The position numbers and the translations under genes are program-made. A stretch of 64,000 bases of DNA from Nocardioides eburneiflavus (lineage in GTDB: Bacteria; Actinomycetota; Actinomycetes; Propionibacteriales; Nocardioidaceae), in the NCBI RefSeq assembly GCF_004785795.1, contig NZ_SRRO01000001.1, positions 4,154,001 to 4,218,000 of the forward strand. Reading direction: 5' to 3'. Under the pieces are notes generated by a model that saw only the letters and a program-made list of their open reading frames with translations, ran no database searches and was not told where the DNA came from. The stretch's first letter is position 1. Every line of letters begins with the position of its first letter. Below are positions 51,387 to 61,084 of the stretch, in pieces.

Positions 51387-51392
51387 AGCCTA
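51387..51392 (-). promoter_or_regulatory. -10 box of a leaderless promoter (ASCH-NYN genes)
   Basis: TAGGCT on the minus strand, 6 bases before the ATG at 51380. Confidence 0.5.
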
Positions 51393-51423
51393 GCGACCGG
51401 CCCGTCGGGCGGTGCCCGCCCGG

Positions 51424-52206
51424 TCAGGCCACGGCGGCGACGTACGCCGCGAACTCCCGCGCCGCCTCCATCGAGCCGGGCCTCGGCTCGGCCAGCGGGT
51501 CGAGGCCGAGGTCCCGGTCAGCGAGCACCTGCTGGAGCAACGGCCGCCACCGGGGGTCGCCGTGCATCATCGCCCAGCGCAGGGCGTCGCGCTTGCTGGC
51601 CACCTCACCGGTGCGGACGGTGTACATGCTGCGGCTCGCCTGCACGACGAGGTAGCGCTGGCACCACGCGATCGTGGGCGGGCACCATCGGAGGACGTCG
51701 TCGGCGAGGGTCACCAGTCCGGCGCGCGCGCTCTCGCGGAGCACGTGGTCGGGCACCGCGTCCATCAGCTCGACCGGGCACGGACCGACGATCGTCACCC
51801 CGTGCTCACGCAGGATCCAGCGCGTCCACGGCTGGTTGCAGTGCTCCGACCACCGCATCTCGTCCGCGCCGTGGTCGACGTAGAGCCACTCCCGCCCCAG
51901 CCCCTCGACCGACCTCAGGTCGCGCGCGACGGCGTACGACCCCTCGAGGTGCCGGTGCCAGTGGCCTTCCCGGTGCGGCAGGTCGCGGTGCAAGGCCCGC
52001 AGCGCCGCCTCCTGCCCGGCGTCCGGCCGCTCGCGCACGACGACGAGGAAGTCGCAGTCGCTGTGCAGGTCCCCCGCGCCCAGGGCGAAGGAGCCCTGCA
52101 GGTAGGCGCCCACGAACGACTCGCCGAGCGCGGACTGCGCGCTGGTGACGAGGTCGTGGAGCACGCCGTTGAGCTCGGCGTAGCGCGTCGGGTGGGGGTT
52201 GAGCAC
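51424..52206 (-). CDS. Nucleotidyltransferase with AadA-like C-terminal domain (DUF4111 type)
   Basis: A 260-residue protein. GAYLQGSFALGAGDLHSDCD near 32-51 is the nucleotidyltransferase motif (G-S-x8-D-x-D-x), and the C-terminal helical part (LRWCPPTIAWCQRYLVVQAS near 170, SKRDALRWAMMHGDPRWRPL near 203) matches the AadA C-terminal domain. It probably adenylylates a small molecule; aminoglycoside resistance is not shown. GTG 52206 is chosen because it begins the conserved part; GTG 52242 is an alternative. Confidence 0.8.
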   Translation of the reverse strand: MLNPHPTRYAELNGVLHDLVTSAQSALGESFVGAYLQGSFALGAGDLHSDCDFLVVVRERPDAGQEAALRALHRDLPHREGHWHRHLEGSYAVARDLRSVEGLGREWLYVDHGADEMRWSEHCNQPWTRWILREHGVTIVGPCPVELMDAVPDHVLRESARAGLVTLADDVLRWCPPTIAWCQRYLVVQASRSMYTVRTGEVASKRDALRWAMMHGDPRWRPLLQQVLADRDLGLDPLAEPRPGSMEAAREFAAYVAAVA

Positions 52207-52325
52207 GCATGGAGTGTGCGCCCGTACGTCTCGCGCCGCCACGGAATATCCGGCTCCCAGCGCACTGGTCCGGCGTGGGTGCGCAGGGCTACGGTCGAAG
52301 GTCCCCCACCGACTCGGAGGTCCTC

Positions 52326-53288
52326 ATGCGTCGCCTCGTCCTCACCTGCACCATCGCCGCCCTCGGCGTGGCCCTGTCGCCGGTCGTACCGACCGCCAGC
52401 GGCGTGACCGCGGCCCCCCGGGACACATTCCCCGCCCGCGTCGAGCTGCCGGACGGCTTCCAGCCCGAGGGCATCGCCCTCGGTCCCGGCCCCACGGCGT
52501 GGTTCGGGTCGCGTGCCGACGGGGACATCTACGAGGTCTCGCTGCGCACCGGCGACGGCTCCGTCATCAGCCAGGGCCCGGGCACCCCGTCGGTGGGGAT
52601 GAAGTCCGACCGACAGGGTCGCCTCTACGTCGCGGGTGGCACCTCCGGCACCGCGCGGATCATCGACACCGAGACCGGTGTCGTGCTGGACGACCGCACC
52701 CTGACGACCGGCCCCAGCTTCGTCAACGACGTCGTCCTCACCCGCACCGCCGCGTGGTTCACCGACTCCTCGCAGGCCCAGCTCTACCGCGTCGATCGCG
52801 GGGCCGGCGGTGGGCCAGGGACGGCGACCACCACCCTGCCCCTGACGGGCGAGTGGGAGCAGGGCACCGGGTTCGGCGTCAACGGCATCAGCACCACCCC
52901 GACGGGCCGGGCGCTGCTCGTGGTGAACTCCACGACCGGGCTGCTCTACCGCGTCGCCCCGGCCACCGGCGAGGCCACGGAGGTCGACCTCGGGGGCGCG
53001 TCGCTCACCATGGGCGACGGCATGCTGCGCCACGGCCGCACCCTCTACGTCGTACGCAACCGGATCAACGAGGTCGCCGTGCTGCGCCTCTCGCGCACCG
53101 CTCTCACCGGCCGGCTCGTGCGGACGATCACCGCCGACGACCTGCCGGCGTCGACGTCGTTCGACGTGCCGACGACCGTCGCGAGGTTCGGTTCGCACCT
53201 CTACCTGCCCAACGCGCGGTTCACCACCCCGCCGACCCCGACCACCGACTACTGGGTGACGAAGGTCAGGGCGAAGGCCGGCGACTAA
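52326..53288 (+). CDS. Secreted beta-propeller-like (SMP-30/gluconolactonase-type) protein
   Basis: A 320-residue protein with a signal peptide (residues 1-30: MRRLVLTCTIAALGVALSPV, then a cut near A-S-G or after T-A-A). The mature part is made of repeated short strands: GFQPEGIALGPGPTAWFGSR, MKSDRQGRLYVAGGTSGTAR, GPSFVNDVVLTRTAAWFTDS and TGFGVNGISTTPTGRALLVV, the pattern of six-bladed propellers. Similar proteins are sometimes misnamed superoxide dismutase. A GGAGG ribosome site precedes the ATG. No operon partner. Confidence 0.8.
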   Translation: MRRLVLTCTIAALGVALSPVVPTASGVTAAPRDTFPARVELPDGFQPEGIALGPGPTAWFGSRADGDIYEVSLRTGDGSVISQGPGTPSVGMKSDRQGRLYVAGGTSGTARIIDTETGVVLDDRTLTTGPSFVNDVVLTRTAAWFTDSSQAQLYRVDRGAGGGPGTATTTLPLTGEWEQGTGFGVNGISTTPTGRALLVVNSTTGLLYRVAPATGEATEVDLGGASLTMGDGMLRHGRTLYVVRNRINEVAVLRLSRTALTGRLVRTITADDLPASTSFDVPTTVARFGSHLYLPNARFTTPPTPTTDYWVTKVRAKAGD

Positions 53289-53321
53289 TCGCCCGCCAGA
53301 TGTTCTGAGCCTCCTCGAGCA

Positions 53322-53376
53322 GGTTTCGAGCCGCCCGTCGCGGGCTCGCGAGCTCGCCCGCGGGGCTCCCTCAACC
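53322..53376. repeat. Dispersed intergenic repeat, copy 1
   Basis: A 55-base element beginning GGTTTCGAGC and ending CTCAACC, with a GC-rich hairpin-forming centre of alternating CTCGC/GCGAG. The second copy (55554-55594, inverted) shares GGTTCGAG...CTCAACC ends. Placed after the beta-propeller gene stop. Similar end sequences recur in Nocardioides intergenic regions from general knowledge. Confidence 0.6.
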
Positions 53377-53414
53377 TCTTCGGGTTCGGTCACGCGCTGC
53401 GCGCGTGCCCGACC

Positions 53415-53807
53415 TCAGACATTGAACCCGAGGGCGCGCAGCTGCTCGCGGCCGTCGTCGGTGATCTTGTCCGGGCCCCACGGCGGCATCCAGACCCAGT
53501 TGATCGCGACGTCGCCGACCAGGCCCTCGAGCGCGGACTCGGTCTGGTCGGTGATCACGTCGGTCAGCGGGCAGGCCGCGGACGTGAGGGTCATGTCGAG
53601 CACGGCGTTGCTGTGCTCGTCGAGGTGCACGTCGTAGACGAGGCCGAGGTCGACGACGTTGATCCCGAGCTCGGGGTCGACGACGTCCTTCATCGCCTCG
53701 GTCACGTCCTCGACGGTCACCGTGGACGTGCCAGCGCCCTGGGCGGCCTGGGCGGCCTGGGCGGCCTCGGGAACCTCGGGCAGGTCGGAGTGGTCGATCT
53801 CGCTCAT
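53415..53807 (-). CDS. sufT: SufT/MIP18-family metal-sulfur cluster assembly factor
   Basis: A 130-residue DUF59 protein. A low-complexity N-terminus (residues 10-28, AAQ repeats) precedes EDVTEAMKDVVDPELGINVV and DLGLVYDVHLDE; the conserved Cys is in LTSAACPLTDVI near 82 and WVWMPPWGPDKITDDGREQL ends the domain. It helps mature Fe-S proteins. ATG 53807 overlaps the sufU stop (ATGA). Last gene of the SUF operon. Confidence 0.9.
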   Translation of the reverse strand: MSEIDHSDLPEVPEAAQAAQAAQGAGTSTVTVEDVTEAMKDVVDPELGINVVDLGLVYDVHLDEHSNAVLDMTLTSAACPLTDVITDQTESALEGLVGDVAINWVWMPPWGPDKITDDGREQLRALGFNV

Positions 53808-54298
53808 GCGGTCTCTCCTTGGGTCTGGGCCGAATCTGCGCGGGCCTGGGTGGTCGCGTCCTTCCACGCCATCCAGGAGAGCAGCGCGCACTTGACGCGC
53901 GCGGGGAACCTGGCGACGCCGGCGAAGGCGATCCCGTCCTCGAGGACGTCCTCGTCCGGCTCGACCTGCCCCTTGCCCTGCATGAGCTCGAGGAAGGTCT
54001 GGTGGATGGTCATCGCCTCGTCGACCGGCTTGCCGATCACGAGGTCGGTCAGCACGGAAGCCGACGCCTGCGAGATGGAGCAGCCGACGCTGTCGTAGGA
54101 CACGTCCTCGACGACCGGTCCGTCGGCATCGTCGGACAGGTGCACCCGCAGGGTCACCTCGTCGCCGCAGGTGGGGTTGACGTGGTGCACCTCGGCAGTG
54201 CCGGCAGCGGACGGGTCACCTCTCAGACCCTTGTGGTGCGGGTTCTTGTAGTGGTCCAGGATGATCTCCTGGTAGAGGGCGTCGAGGTCGGTGCTCAT
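53804..54298 (-). CDS. sufU: Sulfur-transfer protein for Fe-S assembly
   Basis: A 164-residue SufU/IscU-type protein. It has IILDHYKNPHHKGLRGDPSA near 11-30, NPTCGDEVTLRVHL near 42 (first Cys), SVGCSISQASASVL near 72 (second Cys) and ARVKCALLSWMAW near 137 (third Cys) - the zinc ligands of SufU, which takes persulfide from SufS. Coupled by ATGA overlaps to sufS upstream and sufT downstream. Confidence 0.94.
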   Translation of the reverse strand: MSTDLDALYQEIILDHYKNPHHKGLRGDPSAAGTAEVHHVNPTCGDEVTLRVHLSDDADGPVVEDVSYDSVGCSISQASASVLTDLVIGKPVDEAMTIHQTFLELMQGKGQVEPDEDVLEDGIAFAGVARFPARVKCALLSWMAWKDATTQARADSAQTQGETA

Positions 54299-55533
54299 CC
54301 GCCCACCTTGAAGTAGCTGCGGGTGTGGTGGAGGCCCTCGACCAGCGCGTCGACCTCGGCCGGCGTCGTGTAGAGGTAGGACGACATCCGGGTCGAGCTC
54401 TGCACGCCGAAACGCGCGTGCGCCGGCTTCGCGCAGTGGTGGCCGGCCCGTACGGCGACGCCTCGCGAGTCGAGGACCTGCGCGATGTCGTGGGGGTGCA
54501 CGCCGTCGAGCTCGAAGGAGATCGCTCCGCCGCGGTCGGCGGCGTCGAGGGGACCGAGGACGGTGAGGCCCGGCACGGACTGGAGGCCCTCGAGGGCGTA
54601 CGCCGTGATCGCCTGCTCGTGCCGGTGGATGGAGTCGAGGCCGATGTGGCGGAGGTAGTCGACCGCCGCCCCCAGGCCCACCGCCTCGACGATCGGGGGC
54701 GTACCGGCCTCGAAGCGGTGCGGCGCCTTGGCGTAGGTCGAGCGTGCCATGGTGACGGTCTCGATCATCTCGCCGCCGCCGTGGAACGGCGGCAGCTCGT
54801 TGAGCAGCTCCTCACGTCCCCACAGCACGCCGATGCCGGTCGGACCGGTCACCTTGTGGCCGGTGAAGACCAGGAAGTCGCACCCCGTCGTCCGTACGTC
54901 GACGGGCAGCTGGGGCGCCGCCTGCGAGGCGTCGACGACGGAGTACGCGCCGACCGCGGTCGCGCGGGCGCACAGCTCTGCGACCGGGTTGATCGTGCCG
55001 AGCATGTTGGACACCCAGGTGAACGCGACGACCTTGGTGTGCTCGTCGACCAGCTGGTCGGCGTTGCTCAGGTCGAGCCGACCGTCGTCGGTCAGGCCGA
55101 ACCACCGCAGCTCCGCGCCTGACCGCTCGCAGGCGAGCTGCCACGACACGATGTTGGAGTGGTGCTCCATCTCGGTGATGACGACGTTGTCGCCGGGACC
55201 GAGCTCGATCGTGCGGGCGAGCAGGTTGAGCGCCTCGGTCGCGTTCTTGGTGAAGATCACCTCGTTGCGTGAGGGTGCGTTGAGGAACCTCGCGACCTGG
55301 TCCCGCGCCGCCTCGTAGGCCTCGGTCGACTCCGCACCGAGCTGGTGCATGGCGCGGGCGATGTTGGCGTTGTGGCGCTCGAGGTGGTCGACCATCGTGT
55401 CGATGACGACCTGGGGCTTCTGCGAGGTGTTGGCGCTGTCGAGGTAGACCAGCGGCACTCCGCCCGCGAGCGTGCGCTCGAGGATCGGGAAGTCCTTGCG
55501 GATCACGTCGAGATCCGGGAGCAGTCCTTCCAT
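54295..55533 (-). CDS. sufS: Cysteine desulfurase
   Basis: A 412-residue PLP enzyme that releases sulfur from cysteine. PLVYLDSANTSQKPQVVIDT near 27, VITEMEHHSNIVSWQLACER near 117 (His next to PLP), FLVFTGHKVTGPTGIGVLWG near 217 (Schiff-base Lys) and VAVRAGHHCAKPAHARFGVQ near 365 (catalytic Cys) identify the SufS type. Partner is SufU, encoded directly downstream. The ATG has an AGGAAGG ribosome site; a dispersed repeat separates it from sufC. Confidence 0.95.
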   Translation of the reverse strand: MEGLLPDLDVIRKDFPILERTLAGGVPLVYLDSANTSQKPQVVIDTMVDHLERHNANIARAMHQLGAESTEAYEAARDQVARFLNAPSRNEVIFTKNATEALNLLARTIELGPGDNVVITEMEHHSNIVSWQLACERSGAELRWFGLTDDGRLDLSNADQLVDEHTKVVAFTWVSNMLGTINPVAELCARATAVGAYSVVDASQAAPQLPVDVRTTGCDFLVFTGHKVTGPTGIGVLWGREELLNELPPFHGGGEMIETVTMARSTYAKAPHRFEAGTPPIVEAVGLGAAVDYLRHIGLDSIHRHEQAITAYALEGLQSVPGLTVLGPLDAADRGGAISFELDGVHPHDIAQVLDSRGVAVRAGHHCAKPAHARFGVQSSTRMSSYLYTTPAEVDALVEGLHHTRSYFKVGG

Positions 55534-55553
55534 GGTCCTTCCTTTCGTGCCTA

Positions 55554-55594
55554 CCGTCGGTGGTTGAGGTGCGAGCGCAGCGAGCCTCGAACCC
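55554..55594. repeat. Dispersed intergenic repeat, copy 2
   Basis: CGTCGGTGGTTGAGG at one end and GCCTCGAACC at the other form the inverted form of copy 1 at 53322-53376, with a GCGAGCGCAGCGAGC hairpin between. It occupies the sufS-sufC spacer, where it might add an RNA hairpin in the operon transcript. Confidence 0.6.
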
Positions 55595-56349
<755 letters not shown>

Positions 56350-56353
<4 letters not shown>

Positions 56354-56685
56354 GCGGGGGTGACTCCGTTCAGGGTGGTCTCGGTGTCGACGTAGACGTC
56401 GTTGCCGCGTACGTCGACCGGGAAGGTGGCGACCGGCTCGGTCGCGGGGAGGTTGGTGGGCTTGCCGGTGCGCAGGTCGAACATCGAGCCGTGCAGCCAG
56501 CACTCGATCTGGCAATCGGCGACCTCGCCCTCGCTGAGGGCGACCTCGGCGTGGCTGCAGGTGTTCTCGATGGCGAAGACCTCGTCGCCGTCGCGCGCGA
56601 TGGCGAGGCCGTAGCGGCCGACGGTGACTGCGAGGGCCTGGTCGGCCTGGACCTCGTCCAGCGCGCACGCGCGCTCGAAGGTCAT
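56350..56685 (-). CDS. Rieske-type [2Fe-2S] ferredoxin
   Basis: A 111-residue Rieske protein. ENTCSHAEVALSEGEVADCQ (about 49-68) gives the C-x-H pair and IECWLHGSMFDLRTGKPTN (about 69-87) the C-x2-H pair. Similar small Rieske proteins sit between sufD and sufC in many actinobacteria and may feed electrons to Fe-S assembly. Its ATG overlaps the sufD stop (TGATG) and its stop overlaps the sufC start. Confidence 0.92.
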
Positions 56686-57905
56686 CAGTCGTCCGATCCG
56701 AAGGCGGCGAGCGAACCGACGTCCTTGAGGACGTTCTTGGCGAGCTCCGCCTCGACCGTGGTCAGCAGCCGCTGCTCGATCGACGGCACGCCGACCTGGC
56801 GGATGAGGTCGTTGAAGAAGCCGTGCACGACCAGCCGCTGGGCCTCCTGCTCGGAGACGCCGCGCGACTGGAGGTAGAAGAGCTGGTTGTCGTCGAAGCG
56901 CGCCGTCGCCGAGGCGTGGCCCGCCCCCTCGATCTCGCCGGTCTCGATCTCGAGGTTGGGGATCGAGTCGGCCTGGCACCCGTCGGTGAGGACGAGGTTG
57001 CGGTTCTCCTCGTAGGTCTCGATTCCCTCGGCGACCTTGCGGATCAGCACGTTGCCCACCCAGACGGTGTGCGCCTTCTCGCCCTGGAGCGCGCCCTTGT
57101 AGACGGCGTGCGACTTGGTGCGCGGGGCGGTGTGGTCGGCGAAGATCCGGTGCTCGATGTGCTGTCCGGCGTCGGCAAAGTAGAGGCCGAGGAGCTCCGC
57201 GGAGCCGCCGGGGCCGTCGTAGGTGACGTTGGCGTCCATCCGGACCAGGTCGCCGCCGAACGAGATCGCGGCGTGCTTGTAGGTCGCGTCGCGACCGACC
57301 CGCGCCTGGTGGTGCGAGAGGTGGACCGCGTCGTCGGCCCAGTCCTGGATCGACACCACGGTGACGTCGGCACCGTCCCCCACCGCGACCTCGACGACCG
57401 CGGCGACGGTGGACGAGCCGGTGTGGTTGAGCACGACGATCGCCTTGCTGTGCGCGCCGAAGCGGAGCGCGACGTGACCGCCCTCGGTCACCGTGACGTC
57501 CGTGCCGTCGAGGTCGACGACGATGGGCTCGGCGACCTCGGTGTCGGCCGGGACGTCGACGAGCAGGCTCGAGGGGACCTCGGCCAGGACGCGCGCCGCC
57601 CAGCGGGTGTTGGGCACCAGGCCGGAGATGCCGCGCAGGCTCCGGGCCTCCTCGCCGGAGACGCCCTCGACGCGGACGCCCTCGGGGGTGTTCCAGGTGC
57701 AGGAGGTCGCCGAGCGCATGAACTCGGCGTCCGCGTGGAGGCCCCGGAGCCGCTTGAGCGGCGTGAAGCGCCAGATCTCCTCGCGGCCCGTCGGGACGGC
57801 GTGGTCGGCGACGTCGTACGAGCCGGCCGGGTGGAGGTGGCTCTCCACCTTGTCCAGCTCGGGGGTCTGCTCCAGCGCGGAGCGGACGGAATCAGTGACG
57901 GTCAA
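56685..57905 (-). CDS. sufD: Fe-S scaffold protein
   Basis: A 406-residue SufD-family protein. The beta-helix core includes EIWRFTPLKRLRGLHADAEF near 43, RVGRDATYKHAAISFGGDLV near 205 and LILTDGCQADSIPNLEIETG-like RNLVLTDGCQADSIPNLEIE near 305, then the conserved HASATARFDDNQLFYLQSRG near 330. It pairs with SufB and SufC. The start is TTG 57905, which has GAGGAAAG upstream; no ATG or GTG gives the same frame nearby. A 111-base spacer with a hairpin separates it from sufB. Confidence 0.93.
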   Translation of the reverse strand: MTVTDSVRSALEQTPELDKVESHLHPAGSYDVADHAVPTGREEIWRFTPLKRLRGLHADAEFMRSATSCTWNTPEGVRVEGVSGEEARSLRGISGLVPNTRWAARVLAEVPSSLLVDVPADTEVAEPIVVDLDGTDVTVTEGGHVALRFGAHSKAIVVLNHTGSSTVAAVVEVAVGDGADVTVVSIQDWADDAVHLSHHQARVGRDATYKHAAISFGGDLVRMDANVTYDGPGGSAELLGLYFADAGQHIEHRIFADHTAPRTKSHAVYKGALQGEKAHTVWVGNVLIRKVAEGIETYEENRNLVLTDGCQADSIPNLEIETGEIEGAGHASATARFDDNQLFYLQSRGVSEQEAQRLVVHGFFNDLIRQVGVPSIEQRLLTTVEAELAKNVLKDVGSLAAFGSDD

Positions 57906-57962
57906 AGCTCTACTTTCCTCGTTGCTCGAAGGACACGTCCTCCGAGGGACTTCATACTGTCT

Positions 57963-58012
57963 TCCGGAGCGCGCGGTGCGAACCGCTTCGCGGGCGCGGC
58001 GTGCGCTCCGGA
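57963..58012. repeat. Intergenic hairpin between sufB and sufD
   Basis: TCCGGAGCGC (57963-57972) and GCGCTCCGGA (58003-58012) are perfect 10-base inverted arms around a 30-base GC-rich centre that itself can fold. In the operon transcript it follows the sufB stop by 4 bases and may attenuate or protect the downstream sufD message; no T run follows. Confidence 0.65.
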
Positions 58013-58016
58013 TCAG

Positions 58017-59435
58017 TCAGCCGACGGCGCCTTCCATCTGCAGCTCGATCAGGCGGTTGAGCTCGAGGGCGTACTCCATGGGCAGCTCCTTGGCGATCGG
58101 CTCGACGAAGCCGCGCACGATCATCGCCATCGCCTCGTCCTGCTCCATGCCGCGCGACATGAGGTAGAAGAGCTGGTCGTCGGAGACCTTCGAGACGCTC
58201 GCCTCGTGGCCCATCGACACGTCGTCCTCGCGGATGTCGACGTAGGGGTAGGTGTCGCTGCGGCTGATCTGGTCGACCAGCAGCGCGTCGCACAGCACGT
58301 TGGACTTGGAGCCGTGGGCGCCCTCGTTGACCTGGATCAGGCCGCGGTAGGACGTACGGCCGCCGCCGCGCGCCACCGACTTGCTCAGGATCGAGCTCGA
58401 GGTGTGCGGGGCCGCGTGGACCATCTTGGCGCCGGCGTCCTGGTGCTGGCCCTCGCCGGCGAACGCGATCGAGAGCGTCTCGCCCTTGGCGTGCTCGCCC
58501 ATGAGGTAGATCGCGGGGTACTTCATCGTCACCTTGGAGCCGATGTTGCCGTCGACCCACTCCATCGTCGCGCCGGCCTCGCAGGTGGCGCGCTTGGTGA
58601 CGAGGTTGTAGACGTTGTTGGACCAGTTCTGGATGGTCGTGTAGCGGCAGCGGCCGCCCTTCTTCACGATGATCTCCACGACGGCGGAGTGCAGCGAGTC
58701 GGAGGAGTAGATCGGTGCGGTGCAACCCTCGACGTAGTGCACGTAGGCGTCCTCGTCGACGATGATCAGCGTGCGCTCGAACTGGCCCATGTTCTCGGTG
58801 TTGATCCGGAAGTAGGCCTGGAGCGGGATGTCGACGTGGACGCCCTTGGGCACGTAGATGAACGAGCCGCCCGACCACACCGAGGTGTTGAGCGCGGCGA
58901 ACTTGTTGTCCCCGACCGGGATGACGGTGCCGAAGTACTCCTTGAAGAGCTCCTCGTGCTCCTTCAGCGCGGTGTCGGTGTCGACGAAGATGACGCCCTT
59001 CTCCTCGAGGTCCTCGCGGATCGAGTGGTAGACGACCTCGGACTCGTACTGCGCGGCGACCCCGGCGACGAGGCGCTGCTTCTCCGCCTCCGGGATGCCG
59101 AGCTTGTCGTAGGTGTTCTTGATGTCCTCGGGCAGGTCCTCCCACGAGGTGGCCTGCTTCTCGCTGGAGCGCACGAAGTACTTGATGTTGTCGAAGTCGA
59201 TCGTCGACAGGTCGGAGCCCCAGGTCGGCATCGGCTTGCGGTGGAAGAGCTTGAGCCCCTTCAGGCGCAGGTCGAGCATCCACTGCGGCTCGGACTTCTT
59301 GCCCGAGATGTCGCGCACGACGTCCTCGTTGAGGCCTCGCGTCGCCGCAGCGCCCGCGGTGTCGGAGTCGGACCAGCCGAACTCGTACTTGCCGATGCCC
59401 TTGAGCTCCGGGTTGAGTTCTTCGATGGAGGTCAT
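58017..59435 (-). CDS. sufB: Fe-S scaffold protein
   Basis: A 472-residue Suf[21 protein letters not shown] near 17, [20 protein letters not shown] near 62, [20 protein letters not shown] near 240 and [20 protein letters not shown] near 392, ending with [19 protein letters not shown], are the family blocks; no intein is present, unlike M. tuberculosis SufB. ATG 59435 overlaps the sufR stop (ATGA). Core of the SufBCD complex. Confidence 0.96.
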   Translation of the reverse strand: MTSIEELNPELKGIGKYEFGWSDSDTAGAAATRGLNEDVVRDISGKKSEPQWMLDLRLKGLKLFHRKPMPTWGSDLSTIDFDNIKYFVRSSEKQATSWEDLPEDIKNTYDKLGIPEAEKQRLVAGVAAQYESEVVYHSIREDLEEKGVIFVDTDTALKEHEELFKEYFGTVIPVGDNKFAALNTSVWSGGSFIYVPKGVHVDIPLQAYFRINTENMGQFERTLIIVDEDAYVHYVEGCTAPIYSSDSLHSAVVEIIVKKGGRCRYTTIQNWSNNVYNLVTKRATCEAGATMEWVDGNIGSKVTMKYPAIYLMGEHAKGETLSIAFAGEGQHQDAGAKMVHAAPHTSSSILSKSVARGGGRTSYRGLIQVNEGAHGSKSNVLCDALLVDQISRSDTYPYVDIREDDVSMGHEASVSKVSDDQLFYLMSRGMEQDEAMAMIVRGFVEPIAKELPMEYALELNRLIELQMEGAVG

Positions 59436-60124
59436 GCCTTCTCCTTCTTCGGGGTCTGGGGGATGCAGGTCGTGCAGACGCCGTCGCCGTGGGCGATGGT
59501 CGCCAGCCTCTGGACGTGGGTGCCGAGCACCGCGCCGATCGCCTCGGTCTCGGCCTCGCAGAGCTGCGGGAACTCGTGCGCGACGTGGGAGACCGGGCAG
59601 TGCTGCTGGCACAGCTGCGGCAGGCTGACGCCGGTCGCGGGCGCGAGCTCGCGCACCGACGCGGCGTAGCCGTTCTGGGTGAAGACCTTCGCCAGGGCCT
59701 CGGCCGGGCTCAGGTCGGGGTCGACGGCCATGACGGCCGCGTAGTCGCGCTCGACGAACGCGACCCGACGACGGGCGAACTCGACGACGGCGTCCTCGCC
59801 CTGGGTCTCGGCCAGGAAGCGCAGGGCCTGCACGGCGAGGTCGTCGTACTGCTGGTCGAAGCTGTCACGCCCGGCCTCGGTCAGGGCGAACACCCTGGCG
59901 GGTCGCCCGCGACCGCGGGTGCCGTAGACCTTCTGCTCGCGCGACTCCACGACGCCCTCGGCGACGAGGTGGTCGAGGTGGCGCCGGACGGCGGCCGGGG
60001 TGAGGTCGAGGCGGCCCGCCAGGTCGGCGGCCGTGGACGGACCGTTCTCCAGGATCGTGCGCGCCACACGGTCGCGCGTGGGCGCGTCCGTGTCGAGGCT
60101 TGCAGCCGTCCTGGTGAATTCCAC
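59432..60124 (-). CDS. sufR: SufR-type Fe-S cluster-sensing repressor
   Basis: A 230-residue regulator. An ArsR-like HTH lies at about 20-60 ([20 protein letters not shown]), followed by a wing with [20 protein letters not shown]. The C-terminal part has Fe-S ligand Cys: [20 protein letters not shown] (two Cys near 168 and 172), LCEAETE (Cys near 185) and [10 protein letters not shown]. It represses the suf operon when a cluster is bound, as known for SufR. GTG 60124 is immediately preceded by a dyad operator. Confidence 0.92.
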   Translation of the reverse strand: MEFTRTAASLDTDAPTRDRVARTILENGPSTAADLAGRLDLTPAAVRRHLDHLVAEGVVESREQKVYGTRGRGRPARVFALTEAGRDSFDQQYDDLAVQALRFLAETQGEDAVVEFARRRVAFVERDYAAVMAVDPDLSPAEALAKVFTQNGYAASVRELAPATGVSLPQLCQQHCPVSHVAHEFPQLCEAETEAIGAVLGTHVQRLATIAHGDGVCTTCIPQTPKKEKA

Positions 60125-60141
60125 AACGACAGTGTGACGTT
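60125..60141. promoter_or_regulatory. Probable SufR operator (autoregulation of suf operon)
   Basis: AACGACAGTGTGACGTT is an imperfect dyad of the form AACG-n-CA-n3-TG-n-CGTT next to the sufR start codon. It covers a CACACT box 6 bases before GTG with TTGAAG 18 bases upstream, the likely promoter. Position and SufR autoregulation in other actinobacteria support the role; the SufR motif match is not exact. Confidence 0.6.
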
Positions 60142-60223
60142 ATTGCCGTACGCCCTTCAAGCAAGGGTCACCTAAGTCACGCTGGTGGGTCCGCCGGGAC
60201 CTCGTCGCTGCGCGGAACCCGCC

Positions 60224-61084
60224 TCAGTCGGCCGTGCGGGCGCGGAAGGTGCGGATCGCGAGCGGCGCGACGACGGCGGTGATCAGGATGATCCAGCCGA
60301 TCGTGAACGGGATCGGGTGGTGCATCGGGAACGCCGCCCCCTCGGCCAGCGGCTGGTCGTTGCCCCAGAGCTCGCGGACCGCCTGGGTCAGCGACGAGAT
60401 CGGGTTCCACTCGGCGATGAACCGCAGGAAGGTGGGCATGCGGTCGGTGGGCGCGAACGTGTTGGCGAGGAACGTGATCGGGAACATCGTGGCGAACATG
60501 ACGCCGTTGACGGCCTCGACCGAGCGCATGGCCGACCCGACCCAGATGCCGACCCAGATCATCGCGAAGCCCCACCCGAGGAGCAGGAGGTAGCCCAGCG
60601 CCGCCTCGAAGACGTTGGTGTGGATCCGCCAGCCGATGACCAGGCCGGTCAGCGACATCACCACGAGGCCGATCGAGGAGTGGGCCAGGCTGGAGATGCT
60701 GCGACCGACGAGCACCGCGGCGGGGTTGATGGGCAGCGAGCGCATCCGGTCGACGATGCCCTTGTCGAGGTCGGCGGTCAGCCCGACCGCGACGATGAAC
60801 GAGGCGAAGGCCACGGTCTGGGCCATGATCCCGGCGAGCAGGAAGGCGCGGTAGCCGGCGGGGGTGGCGACGTCGATGGAGGAGCCGAAGACGTAGGCGA
60901 ACAGCAGCACGAACATGACCGGCTGGATGGTGACGTCGAGCAGCATCTCTGGCATGCGCCTGATGTGGAGGAAGTTGCGGCGCGCGATCGCCCACGACTG
61001 CGCCAGCAGGCCGGTCGTGCGGACCTCGGGGCGCTCCAGCGTGGTCGTCGAGCGGGTCGTCGGGTCGGTCGTGGGGCTGGTCAT
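60224..61084 (-). CDS. DrrB-like ABC-2 permease
   Basis: A 286-residue permease with six helices. The N-domain has SWAIARRNFLHIRRMPEMLL near 29-48, the first helix FVLLFAYVFGSSIDV, and FLLAGIMAQTVAFASFIVAV; the conserved AVRELWGNDQPL is near 236-247. It belongs to the daunorubicin-resistance DrrB type exporting hydrophobic drugs or lipids. ATG 61084 overlaps the ATPase stop (ATGA). Confidence 0.88.
   Translation of the reverse strand: MTSPTTDPTTRSTTTLERPEVRTTGLLAQSWAIARRNFLHIRRMPEMLLDVTIQPVMFVLLFAYVFGSSIDVATPAGYRAFLLAGIMAQTVAFASFIVAVGLTADLDKGIVDRMRSLPINPAAVLVGRSISSLAHSSIGLVVMSLTGLVIGWRIHTNVFEAALGYLLLLGWGFAMIWVGIWVGSAMRSVEAVNGVMFATMFPITFLANTFAPTDRMPTFLRFIAEWNPISSLTQAVRELWGNDQPLAEGAAFPMHHPIPFTIGWIILITAVVAPLAIRTFRARTAD

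Noticed and set aside
53731..53780. Short tandem GGCGGCCTG-like repeat near the sufT start.
   Set aside because: It encodes the AAQ-rich N-terminus of SufT and is likely simple-sequence slippage in a disordered region.
56823..59669. A 948-codon plus-strand frame antisense to sufD and sufB.
   Set aside because: It is a shadow of two well-conserved SUF genes with no recognisable domain.
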